From NCBI GenBank assembly GCA_016584495.1, contig WAID01000003.1:5846501-5910500 (forward strand): DNA of 64,000 bases. Reading direction: 5' to 3'. Origin of the DNA: Celoporthe dispersa (Eukaryota; Ascomycota; Sordariomycetes; Diaporthales; Cryphonectriaceae). Below, one piece after another: positions 1 through 10,658 of this stretch. Position 1 is the first letter of the stretch; each line of letters starts with the position of its first letter. Under the pieces are notes generated by a model. That model saw only the letters and a program-made list of their open reading frames with translations, searched no databases and had not been told where the DNA came from. A program made the position numbers and the translations under genes.

Positions 1-657
1 GCCAGGTGTCGGCTCCGGCGCGGGATCCAGAACTGGTAGGCGCCTGTCTCGGGGTCCCGGAGGTAGGCTGTCATGTGTGCGCCCCTGTTGGCGATGCCGA
101 AGAGCGGCGCGGCCGAGCGGCGCATCTGGATGAGGTCGAGGCTGCTGTGGCTGTCCGCCTGGTAGCCACGCGCGCCCATGACCCGGAAGTCTCGCCCTCG
201 GCCTTGCGGCCCAGCGTCTTGGCGAAGAGGCCCAGCTCCTGTGCGCGGCGGACCAGGGCGGCGAGGGAGGCGTTGCAGGCTGCGGTGGTGGCGGTGCCGC
301 CGGAGGTGTCGAGCAGGCGGACGGTGCGCGGGAGGCGGCCTGGGCTGCTGACCTCGAACTCCGGGGTCCAGGGCATCTGGCTTACCACGGCGGCGGGGAT
401 GTAGCCATGGGGCCTGGGGTCCTGGGGCAGGAGGAAGGCGTAGTAGTCTTCCCCTGGGTTGGTGCTCGCTGCGAGGGTGGTGAAGTCGATGTAGGGGAAG
501 CTTTCGAGGAGAGGAAGAGCGATTGTCAGCAGGTGGATGATACTTTGACGGCGGTGGGTTGGGCTCCTGTTTAGGAAGAGGGTTTACTATATGAGATTTA
601 CCTGTCACACTCGCTGACGAGATCTAGATTGGTCTTCATCTTCTGAGGAGTCTCCAT
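1..657 (-). CDS. Nudix hydrolase, DUF4743 type (partial, runs off left edge)
   Basis: This is the N-terminal part of a two-domain Nudix protein of the fungal thiamine-pyrophosphokinase-like DUF4743 type; members are thought to hydrolyse nucleoside-diphosphate derivatives. The start is ATG at 657-655 (a second in-frame Met follows at 639). Exon 1 (657-602) encodes a KTNLDLVSECD opening, the intron is 601-501 with a CTGAC branch site, and exon 2 continues with SFPYIDF. The family hallmark LPQDPRPHGYIPAAVV and MPWTPEF follow. Near the edge, GIANRGAHMTAYLRD and YQFWIPRRS lead into the Nudix fold, but the Nudix box itself lies outside the window. The frame breaks once near 187-188, where one A is missing on the plus strand (a T on the coding strand); conserved text resumes in the next frame (FRVMGARGYQ). 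Family assignment is from remembered motifs. Confidence 0.75.
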
Positions 658-1216
658 CTTTGGCTACTATCTGGGAAGAGGAAATCTCTCTCATGTGGGT
701 AAAAAAAAAGAGTCTGAGCGAGGAAGTGAGGAAGGAGGAAGGCGATGACGAAAATGGTGAGTGAGAGAGAGTCAAGAGCGAGGGGAGCCCTTGCCTGCTG
801 CGGCATAGCTGAAAAAGAAAAGAAAAAAAAGAAAATAAACCCTAACCCGGGAACAATATAGACATCAGCAGACAAGCAAATAAATAAACAAAGGCTTATC
901 TCAAAAAAAAAAAAATACTATACTTCACAATTCATAAAACAATTAACAGACCAAAAGTCGCCAAGATTAGGAAAGTATGTCCTCACTCCAGTGTGCATAG
1001 TTCTCAGCATGCGGAGAGACTATCCTCTTCGGTCATTCTTACTCTGGTGAACAAACAACTTATAAACGCGGAAGATAATTATTTCCCTTTTTCTTTCGTT
1101 ACCAAACTGTCACTATATGATATAAGCAGAACATGTCTTGTACGCCTTCCCCTGTATACACCCGCCCCTATTGCTCTCAAACTCCAAGCCCGCCCCCTTT
1201 TCTCGAATCACAAAGC
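658..1216. other. intergenic, Nudix promoter side / RNase 3' side
   Basis: No supported gene. It holds A-rich tracts around 700-720, 812-835 and 901-915. It should contain the Nudix promoter and the 3' end of the RNase-like gene. Confidence 0.5.
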
Positions 1217-2013
1217 TTAAGAAGTTGCTGTGCACTCCAAGAACTGGCCCTTCGCGGTCTTGCTCGAATGCGTGATGGCGCCGCAGAACTTGGTCGTCGT
1301 TCCGGAGGTCGCATAGATGACACGCGCGGGATTGGCTGTTCCCGGCATAAATGTATTGCTCGCGACGTCGACTGAGAAGAGCGTATGGCCATCAGCCATA
1401 AGGGGAAACTCGATCCACGGACCAGTCGGACAGTTTGGAAATACCAACACGCCGTCAGTCGTCGTGCCCTTGTCGGGGAGGTTCTTGAATTCTTTGGGAT
1501 GGCAGAACCCGACTGGAAAGAGGTCAGAGATGCTTGGCGCTTTGACGAGGAGAAGTCTCCTTATTATAACAGAGAGGACTTGGCTGGTCACCAAGTCAAA
1601 GATTACTTCACTTACAGCCTTTGAGTTTAGCCTTGCCGTAGGGCGGGTTTATACTATCAAGAACACAATCAGGGAGCTCCTTGAACGCGTAGTACGCGTC
1701 GTTCTCATCAAGAGCAGCCTTCTGCATGGCAGTCTGAACGTCTTTCTGAGTTGCAGCGTGTTGGATAACTTGATTGATATAGGTCGCTGTGAAAGAAGTG
1801 CCTATAGCGTGACGTCGCTCGTCAGCTGAGAGCTCAAAGATCTGACGTCTTGGGTATCCAGGGTTGTTGTTTTGGGGGGAGGGGAGGGGGTAATATACCG
1901 TCGCAGTTATATCCAGTAGTGGCTTCTAAGTTGGTTCGGGGCACCTGGCCTGCATGGGGTGCGGCATTCGCGGCACCGGCCATGAGAAAGATCAGAGGAG
2001 CGAGAAACTTCAT
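1217..2013 (-). CDS. secreted RNase T1/N1-like protein
   Basis: A predicted secreted ribonuclease-fold protein of 198 residues in three exons (2013-1899, 1801-1616, 1512-1217; introns 97 and 103 nt). It opens with a signal peptide (KFLAPLIFLMAGAANA, cut near residue 19). The mature part has six cysteines (GYNC, PDC, GFC, PNC, KFC, LEC), enough for three disulfides. The second half shows the microbial RNase order: FCHPKEF (His region), WIEFPLM (catalytic Glu), ARVIY (Arg) and GAITH (second His). A catalytic Glu-Arg-His set is therefore still present. The family includes secreted guanyl-preferring RNases and effector-like members; which one this is cannot be told from sequence. It has no indel, unlike many neighbours. 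The DUF3632-like gene is divergent upstream. Confidence 0.72.
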
Positions 2014-3311
2014 GGTGAACAGGAAGCAGATCTGAGTTAAACTCTAGAGGGGAAGCGGTAAGAATGTTTGCGAGAGCGACGAGGCTGTAAGGGAGTACGG
2101 CAAGCGTAGTAGAATCTCAAGATAGATGATCAAAAGCTGATGGTGGCCAAGCCCGTTGAGCTTGCAAAAAGCAATGAGGTTGTGGATGAAGGCTTGGGGA
2201 ATCAGTGGCCGGGACCAGAATCACCTGGCCTATATATCATGACAATAGGGTCATCGCTATCCTTGATTATACACATACTTACGGATGTACCGAGGCCTGG
2301 TCGGCAACTAGATGATATTCCAGGTGATGAGACCAAAGGTCAAGAGAATTAGTGGAAGTCATCACGGCCGACGAGGTAGTAATCGCTCTAAGGCGGCCAC
2401 TTTGATGACGGCGGTGCCAATCTAGGCGATTGTGTTGAGTAATGAAACACGACAGACCTGATCTCATGTGTACAAACTATATAGGATATAGCTACTACAA
2501 ATATAGATAATACGGTAGAGGCTGGCCAAGATCAAGTCCCGTCAGAAGGCCGTTCGTGATATTTTTGGGGGTCGCTAAGAGGGATTGTGTGACTGCTTGC
2601 AACGGCTGAAATCGGTCCATGCTGGGCCATGGCATATCAGAATACCAAGTTCGGTGACGCGAGCTCTGCTGAGGTGAGGAAACGAAGCTGGGGGCCAATT
2701 AGTCCTGATGGTAGTTACTAACGTGTTGAAATTGCTTATACAAAGCTGCTGAGCTCCAAACATGAGTATCTGCAGCAAATGCGACGCCAGGCAGGTTGCC
2801 GGGCCAGGCCCAAGATGGCGTTGCCGCTGGGTCCCTTGGTTGTAAGCAAGAAGCTTTTTACCTTGAGCATCAGCTGAGAAGCGCCTTTCCTGGCCCAAGT
2901 AGATGGTCTGTCAATTAATTCTGGTAACATACTTGTATATAAGTTTATGATGTGAGATGCAAACGAGACCGCCACAATTACCCAGTACCTATCAAGATTC
3001 CACCCAAGCTCGCTTACTCCAGGGCTGGGTTGAGACTCTTTCCGATGCAACGTGCGAGTGAGATTTTAGAGCTGACCACCAACTTGCTGTTCAGCGTGTT
3101 ATTAGCTCGGTCACTCGTGCCGGCCGGCGAGTCTTCTTGACTACTTAAACTGAAAAGGTGATACATATTTCAACCGCCATGTCCGCGCTTGGGCCCCCAA
3201 GCATCAAACTCTGCACCCTTTTATTCTCCTCATTCGATCCGCGTGCACTTGCAGCAGTGCATCGAGACTCAGTGATCCCTCCTAGCGCACGCGAGACGGT
3301 TCGACTATACC
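2014..3311. other. divergent intergenic region (RNase / DUF3632)
   Basis: A 1.3 kb shared upstream region between two divergent genes. A TATATA element sits at about 2230-2236. Short minus-strand ORFs at 2279-3050 resemble no family and lack splice-linked partners, so I assign no gene. Confidence 0.5.
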
Positions 3312-4173
3312 ATGGCTGAATCGGTTGGCGAGTTTTTCGAGACATATTTCTCTGAAGATGACGCCGCGACCAACCCGCGAGCGCAACAACTCGTCCATAA
3401 TGCTAGAACTATCTACAACTACCTAGGCGGGAACACTACCGCAGCCGTCGCAGCCCAGACTCTGCTCTCCAGTATTCCGAAGGACCCACCGTCCACCACG
3501 ACTACTATCGATGATATCATTGCAAGTATCATCATGCGTGCGGCTGAGCAGCTACCGGAGACGCACCAGCCCTTCGTCGAGCTCCTAGCCGCACTACGGG
3601 ATCGGCAGAAAAGCCAGGGTGAGAGTGCGCTGCTGTCCCCGAAGCAGCTCTCTATACAATACGAGCTGGACGAGCGGCTGCTTCGATACGGCGACCCGGC
3701 CCCGGACCCGGACCCGAGGCTAGACTGGCTGCGCGATAGCAAACGAGACGACTGGACGAACATCAACCGCTTCGCAGCACTGGTCCACAAGGCGGGCCTA
3801 GAGGACCTGGTGGCATTCGGCGAGCGCACCCTCGAGATGACGCTACGGCGTGGTGAGTGGAGAGTTCTATGGGACGATGCTCCTCCAGGAAGTAAGTATA
3901 AAAACGCCTTGATACTATCCGAGGAAGGTCTAGTTCTGATCCAGGCTCATATTAGACGTCGTTGATGATGTCGAAGCTCTGCGGGGCCATGCTCCCGCGG
4001 CCGCCCAGTGGATTACTATATGCGGACCGCTTTTATACAATCGACCCGAGATCAAAGAGGAGTGGACGCGTTGGGAGACGAATCTGGAGTGGATCGTAGA
4101 GCAGGAGCTGCCTGAACAGATCAGGCTGCTGTGCCGAGAGATGTTATCTGCGATGCGACGCGTTCATGTGTAG
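3312..4173 (+). CDS. DUF3632-like fungal protein
   Basis: A soluble protein of 265 residues encoded by two exons (3312-3891 and 3956-4173; 64-nt intron, GTAAGT donor, TTAG acceptor). There is no signal peptide or membrane segment. It opens with MAESVGEFFETYF, has mostly helical text, an LDWLRDSKRDDWTNINRFAA segment in the middle, and ends with AAQWI, YNRPEIKEEWTRWE and a helical tail. This layout recalls the functionally uncharacterised fungal family DUF3632, which is often near secondary-metabolite genes; the assignment is from memory. The gene is intact and the start has good context (accATGG). No biochemical function can be proposed. Confidence 0.65.
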
Positions 4174-4838
4174 CGGGGCAGGCGGGCTTGTTTTTGAAGG
4201 CCGAGTAATCGTCTTTTCAATTCACTAAGCATAGATCTACAGAAATATGAGAAACGCGAATTATTATATAAAAGAAACATATTGTGTATTGTGTCACGAG
4301 CACAGCTGTTCACAGCAGAGATATAAGGGCTAGGCTGTCTCAGCCGTTCTAGGCTCATGATGTTAGAAGGCCCGCCCCATAATCACAGCATAATCGTAGC
4401 AGCAGCAGCGGGAGGGAAGGGGTGGATGAGAACAAGACGGTGGGATGGCATAGGTTCTTTACTGTTAGATTACTTAGTCTGATGATGATGTCGTGCGAGG
4501 ATCACTCTAGAGTACACGAAGCTGTAGGTACCGTCGAGTTCGATTAATACTAATCTCGCAAGGGAACGAATATTCTTAAGGGCACACACAGGTGGGGCCT
4601 TGTCGAACTGTTTTTACATACGAGTGCTCACAGGATAATCCGATATCACGATAATGGCTCCAAAATAGGACACTGTTTGCCTCAGAAGATGGTCTATGTT
4701 CTCTTTTCTCTCTCTCTCTCAAGAGTCAGCATAGTTGGGCAAGACACAGTACCTCCTGGAAGACGAAGTACTCAAGGTGAGACCACGTGCCACTTCTAGC
4801 GCCGTTCCCCTCCCTCCTTCGATCCCCTCCCCCCGGGC
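4174..4838. other. convergent intergenic region
   Basis: 3' regions of the DUF3632-like gene (+) and the MFS gene (-). A short TC run lies near 4703-4722. No gene seen. Confidence 0.5.
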
Positions 4839-6886
4839 CTACTTGCTCAAGCTTTTCTCCCGAATAAAAAATGACGACAAGAACGCCAGTGCAAAAGGCA
4901 GTGCCTGAAACCCAAACACATGTATGCTGGCGACCTGATAACACCGCCTGACGATCGCCGCCGTCCCGGGCTCCAGCAGCTTGATGTAGTCCAGGCTCTC
5001 CCTTACGCGCTGCTCAATCGCCTCCGCCGCGTCGCCGCTGCCGAGCCTCGACGCCAGCTGCGCCCGCAGAACCTGCTGGAGGATGGCCGAGGCCACGCTG
5101 ACGCCGATGGAGGAGCCCAGGCTCCGGAACAGGTACGAGCAGGCGATGACCACGGCGGTGTCGTCCTTGGCGGCGTTGGAGAGGAGGGCCACGAGGGTTG
5201 TGGTGATTGCTTTGTAGGAGGACATTAGTTCATATGTACTAACACACTGGGATGAGGAGAAGCAGAGAAGACGAAGGAAGAAAAAAGACCGGGGGAAGAA
5301 CCACCAACCTGACCCAGAGCCAAGTGCCACCATGGCCAAGGCCACCGAGGTCCCCACCTCCGAGTTGATCCAGGCACCTGCGAATAACACCATGGGAATG
5401 ACGCCGAGGAGCAGCAGGAGCAGGCTGAAGATGGTGAGCCGGTAGTACCGACCCGTGCGCCTCATGATATACCCCGACCCCAGCGAGGCCGACACGCCAA
5501 AGACGGTGATGGGGATCAGGAGCAGCCCTGCCTGCACGGCAGAGAGGCCATCTACGGCCTGGTAGAGCAGCGGCAGGTAGAAGATGGTCGACATCTGGCC
5601 AAAGACGGCGAAGAAGTTGCAGAGGTAGGCCGCGAACAGGGACCTCTCGAAGATGATGTGTCCCGGCGCAAAAGGGTGGGAGGCGACTTTGACCTCGACG
5701 AGTATGAAGATGGCGAACAGGGCAGGGGACACGGCGAGCGGGATGATGGTGACCAGCTTGTCCCAGCCCTCGTTGCTGCCGTTGTCGAGACCCACGAGGA
5801 GGGACAGTACGGCCAGGACGAGGAAGAGGGCGCCGAGAAAGTCGACCTTGGCCAGCTTCTCGAGCCAGTGGGACGTGTCCCGCCTGGGGAGCTGGATGAC
5901 CGTGTAGGCACCGACCCAGGCGACGGCCACCAGAGGTACCTGGGCGATAAAGGACCTGAGTACAGAAGGAGAATGTCAGCCAACGAGCATGCGATCCTTA
6001 CGGCTGGGTATGTGCAGCAGCAGGTCATGTATACGCACCATCGCCAGCCCAGAGACTCTGCCACCAGCCCTCCCACAGGCGCCCCAGTCCCGGTTCCAGC
6101 ACCGAATATGATATTCAGATAACCCTGCCAGAGACCACGGTCGCGCAGGGGCACGATATCCGTGAGGAGGATCGAGGTAACGGCGTTGATGCCCCCGCCC
6201 CCGAGGCCAGCGACCGCCCTGGAGATGATGAGCTGCCAGATGTCCTTCGAGAGCCCGCAGCCCAGCGAGCCCAGCCCGAAGAAGAAGTAGGCGAACAGGA
6301 GGCACTGCTTCCTCCCGAATATATCGCTCATCTTACCATAGAGCGGCTGACAGCAGGTGAGCGTCAGGAAGTATCTAGAGGAAGAGGAGGCCATCTCGTC
6401 AGTCGTTGGCGCAAAAGGAAGAAAAAAACAGAAGAAGGAGAAGAAAATACTGTGCCCTCTCAGACGATGGCAACAGCTACAACTTACGAGGTGGAAATCC
6501 AGCTCGTCCGGTTTAGAGCCTTCAGGTCGCTGCTCATCTTGGCATAGGTCGCGACGACGAGCGTCTGGTCGAGGGCGCTGAGGAAGATGCCCACTGCCAG
6601 CACCGGCAGAAGCAGATGCATCTTCTTGGCCAGCTCCGGCACGCCCTCCCCCTGCTGGTGGTCGTGCGTTCCCCTCACCGTTGCTGCTGGCCCCATTTTC
6701 CTGTGCCGCACAGCTGCCCCCGTCGGGACTGGTCACCTCATCGTCATCATCGCCGATGACGGTGGCATTCGAAGAAGAAACCACCGTTGAGGAGCCATAG
6801 CTCACATTGCCCGCGCCTGAGGAGGAGCCGAGAAGCGGGCTCGCCTCGGACGGGTTGTTCGCGTGGGGATTCTCGTCCACGGGCAT
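4839..6886 (-). CDS. MFS transporter, 14-TM DHA2 / vacuolar type
   Basis: A proton-coupled exporter of 583 residues in four exons (6886-6488, 6374-6039, 5955-5309, 5209-4839). The N-tail is acidic and carries an early SPLLGSS acidic/dileucine-like sequence of the kind found in vacuolar Fnx1/Vba transporters. Then come LAVGIFLSALDQTLVVATYAK (TM1), GKMSDIFGRKQ (motif A), RAVAGLGGGGINA (motif B) and GAPVGGLVAESLGWRW (motif C), followed by a long hydrophobic C-half. Basic amino acids or drugs are the likely substrates; a role for the polyketide cluster 9 kb away is possible but unproven. One extra base near the C4 run at 6671-6674 breaks the frame between the N-tail and TM1. The third intron (5308-5210) is 99 nt and stop-free, so retention would insert 33 residues. 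Confidence 0.85.
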
Positions 6887-9800
6887 TCTTATATATTACC
6901 AAGAAAACCCTGACCAAACCGTGCCGGGTGGGTGACAGGACAAGAGTCTTCTGCCGATGGCCTCTCTTTCCCTCTGCTGGCAGCTCCTCAGTAAGCCAGC
7001 TCTTTTCTAGGAACGGAGAACTGGGCATTATTCAGCAAGGACGTTAAAACGTCCGGTCCGGCAAGTGGAGAGAGGTCTACAGGCGGTGTTCATTACCAAC
7101 CAATGCCAGCCTGGTTCAATAGCCGGACTCCGGAGCTACCGAGAGATAAGCGGTTTTCAAGACCAGCTTTTCGATCGGCCCCGGTCCGCCGTCAGGACCG
7201 TCCCGTCTGTCACGTCGCCGGCGCTGGCGCTGGAGATCTCGAACCATGTTGTAGAGGCCTCGTAGGATCTGCGACAGGAAGGCTTTCTCATACCGAGGTC
7301 AACACCAATATCGCCTGAGGAGCACCCTGCACCCAGGCTGGAACCATCTTCTGGCTGGTGGCAGCGACTTCACCCAGACCCTGATAGCTGTTACTTGTCG
7401 TACACATTCCTGTGCGACGTTGACCTGCCTGAGGTGGAGGACCCTTCATGAAAACACACTCCTGATCCCTCAGCCACACAGATCAAACCTATCTTTTGTG
7501 TGTGTGTGCATGCATGCATGTAATGCCGCCATGCCGTCTCGCTCGCAGCCGACCTGCAGCTCGCCGCCTTGGGCTTGCGGTTCGTCACCCACCATCCTGG
7601 TAAATCTCCTGCATAAGTCCGAGAAACTCATCAGACCCAACAGCAGGGAGCACCAAGAAAGCCATGTTCCACTCGGCTGGGATGCAGGAGATGCAGGTAC
7701 GGGACCAGCATGCAGCCCTTTTGATCAAGCATTGACGGTAGTGAGAACTGAGAAGACACATGTTCGTGCACCAGCCACGACTCTTACGTACTGCTGACCT
7801 GAAGAAAGGGGAAAGGGGAGGGCGCGATGAGCAGAGTCCGAACTCGTCACAGTCAGCCTGCAGCTCCTGTCCTATACCGAGGCCAAATTTTATTTCTGTT
7901 TTCCCCCTCTCACCTTGGTCTCTTTCTCATCCTTTCATCTATTTAATACCATAGTAATCATTTCTGTTGCTCTGCAGGCCCGTGCAACCACCCAACCCCC
8001 ACCTGTCATCAACATCAACATGACTGTATTTCTGTTGATAATCTGGATGGGCATCCCTGCCTGGGGAGCAGATGAGCCAAGTTTGAGAAAGATGAAAGAT
8101 TTATCATGATACTCACCGGCCAAGATTAAAGAGGAGCGGGAGGACTGGGGTGGAGGGGCGGGCTGGCAATCTCAACTCGAGTCACAGCTTGAAAGGGCTG
8201 GACTACGATGGTCTAGACAAAACAAACCCGAGGACCGCCTGTCATTGCTGGATCACACTGCCTCACCGAGGTTACAAAGAAGAAGAAGAGGGGGGAAAAA
8301 AAAGAAAGAAAAAGATTTCCCGGCGGGGTAGTCCGGATTTCGGAAGAGAAACAAGAACCTACCTTTTCTGTCTGTGCTGTGTGGGCTCACCATTATAGTG
8401 CCTGGTGAGAAAGTGGGAAGTCCGGAAATAACCTCGTGGGTTAGCCTCGCGACGGACTGGCGATGGGGTCTGCTGGGCTGGTCCTGGGATCTGGTCTGAT
8501 CTGACCTCGGATGGAGGACGGACGGGTGGCTCTCTGGTCAGCAAAGCAGATGAGGTCCTCTCCACCCGGGGTCAAACCCAATCCGACGAGCAATGCGAGA
8601 TGGTTGAATATGCATCGCAACGAGAGCGGCCGGGACGTTAGGATAACGTCCTCGCCGGGAGGCAGCCAGCCACATATCTTGTGCTCAATCTACCGTCGTA
8701 TGTCGTGCATGGGTATGTATTTCCGTACTACGAATGTACTATTAGTATACTTAACTGTTCATGTCGCGTTCCTGACGATCTGATTCAGCCTTTCGGGAGA
8801 TTTTTATCTTATTTTAAATATCTCCTTGTTCTTATGTCATACAAGAGATAATAGTGCCTAGGGGGAAAAGATGAAAGGGGAAGAAGAAGAGAGAGAGAAA
8901 AAAAAGAAAAAAGAAGAGAGACTTTCCCCAAGAGCCGAGACATGCAGGAAATTATCGGGTCTATTGGAGTGTGTACAGTAAAATGTCACACACACAGCAA
9001 GGTCCTACACTCATTTCCGCAGCCTCCGACGCGATCGTCTCAGAGGTCGCCCGCCCAACCTCGAACCCCTGGCGACTGATGTCACTCGTCAGCAAGCTAT
9101 TATCGATACCTCGACAGCCTACTGGCTGGCTTGTCAGATGAAGGGCTGCTGCAGGGGGCCCCGACTAGGTTTAGCCTGGCCAGCGGGCACTGGCCCTAGG
9201 CAAGGGTGCTTTGGTTTCAGATCGGCCCCTGCCAGAAGAGAGAGAGAGAAAAAAGAAAGAAGGAGCTGATCGCCCCATGAGCATATTCCCTGGTTGCCTG
9301 GCACGCCACGCCCTTGGTCCTGGCCCTGGCCCTTGCCGTCCAAGGCCTGCTGTATCTGTAGCACTACGGTACATGCGGGTACCATTGGTGCCACCACCTT
9401 CTTTTCCTTCCCACCAAGACGAGGCGCAGCCCCAACCACTCGCCATGCCTGCCAGCTGCTGATCCGACGAGGGAGGCCACCACCGCACGCGCCCACCTCC
9501 TGTTGTCCATATTTCCTTGGCACACAGGCACACTACAACTACAGGCATATGTTGCTATGGTAGTATTAATAATTAAAAACCAAAAAGATCGCCTCCATCG
9601 GGTGGCCTCCCAGCTGCGGGCAACGTGGTGTGGTGCAGCAAGCAAAGAAAGAGAAAGAAAAAGACAGAAGAAGAGAAGAGAAGAAAAAAAAAGGCGGGGC
9701 CTGTCACCTCTGGCGATGATGCCGGATGCTGGATTGCGAGACAGGCACGATGTACCTCAGTACTTATGGGCCGTGTTGTCCCCTCCCCCCCGCCAAAGCC

Positions 9801-10658
9801 CTTTTCTGACGCGCAGGAAAACTTCCCGGCATAACAAAATAAGCCACATCACGCCTCAACCAGGACCCCCCCTTCTCTCCAGGCCAAGCAAGGCCAAGGC
9901 CCTTCCTTGTCCAGGTCTCTTCCCGTCCTTCCCTCTTCCTCCTCCTTTGCTTTTACCTAAAAATATACTTGCAACGCGCCGCCGCGGGGGGAAGGTTTGG
10001 GAAAAAGGGTCAACTTTCATCATCATCATCACACGCAGACACACACAACCACACGTATGTACACAAATTTTAGTCACGGTTTCCAACAAAGGGTGCTGGT
10101 CCCTACCCAATCTTCCTCCCCTCCTTAAACTTACATCCCGGGACGCATGGTCCTGGTTGTTTGTATGTACTCCTGTCCTGTTCGCAGCTCATGTCGTGCG
10201 GCATGAACGGTGACCCCTCCATTCTCGTTACGTCTGCTGCTTAATTATTTTTTTTCTTCTTTTGTTATTACCTGGGTCACGGATGGTACTTACGACTCAT
10301 ACGTACACACACACACACATACACACGCATCCACGTCCAGTCACAGCCCACATCCACATCCACTCACAGGTACAGACGCAGACACACACCAACCAGAGCA
10401 TCCACACTGCCTCGCCGCGCCGCAATAGATTCGTTTCTCGTGCGATGTCATGATACCTTGCGCGCTATTCTCGACCACTCATCCCTGGTCTTGGAAACAT
10501 CTACAACGTTTGACGGAAAGGAGAGAGAGGAAAGAAAGAAAGAAAAAAGAAAAAGCAACCACACGGTAAAGGGGAAAGGGGACCCAAGGGGACCAGGAGA
10601 AGACACGACGGGGGCCTCTTCCGTGTGGCGCACAACAGCATAAACTTCATTATCCACC
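6887..10658. other. large gene-poor divergent region
   Basis: 3.8 kb between the divergent MFS and proline-rich genes. Homopurine/homopyrimidine tracts occur around 8280-8320, 8878-8935, 9641-9690 and 10530-10555, with CA repeats at 10305-10325. ORFs of up to 236 codons exist, but they are low-complexity and match nothing I recognise. It probably holds long 5' leaders and promoters. Confidence 0.45.

Noticed and set aside
7..404. Plus-strand ORF at the left edge
   Set aside because: Antisense shadow of the Nudix gene, whose minus-strand translation carries the family motifs.
9503..10213. 236-codon ORF in the 6.9-10.7 kb gap
   Set aside because: Low-complexity Lys/Arg and Pro runs from homopurine DNA; no domain, no splice partner.
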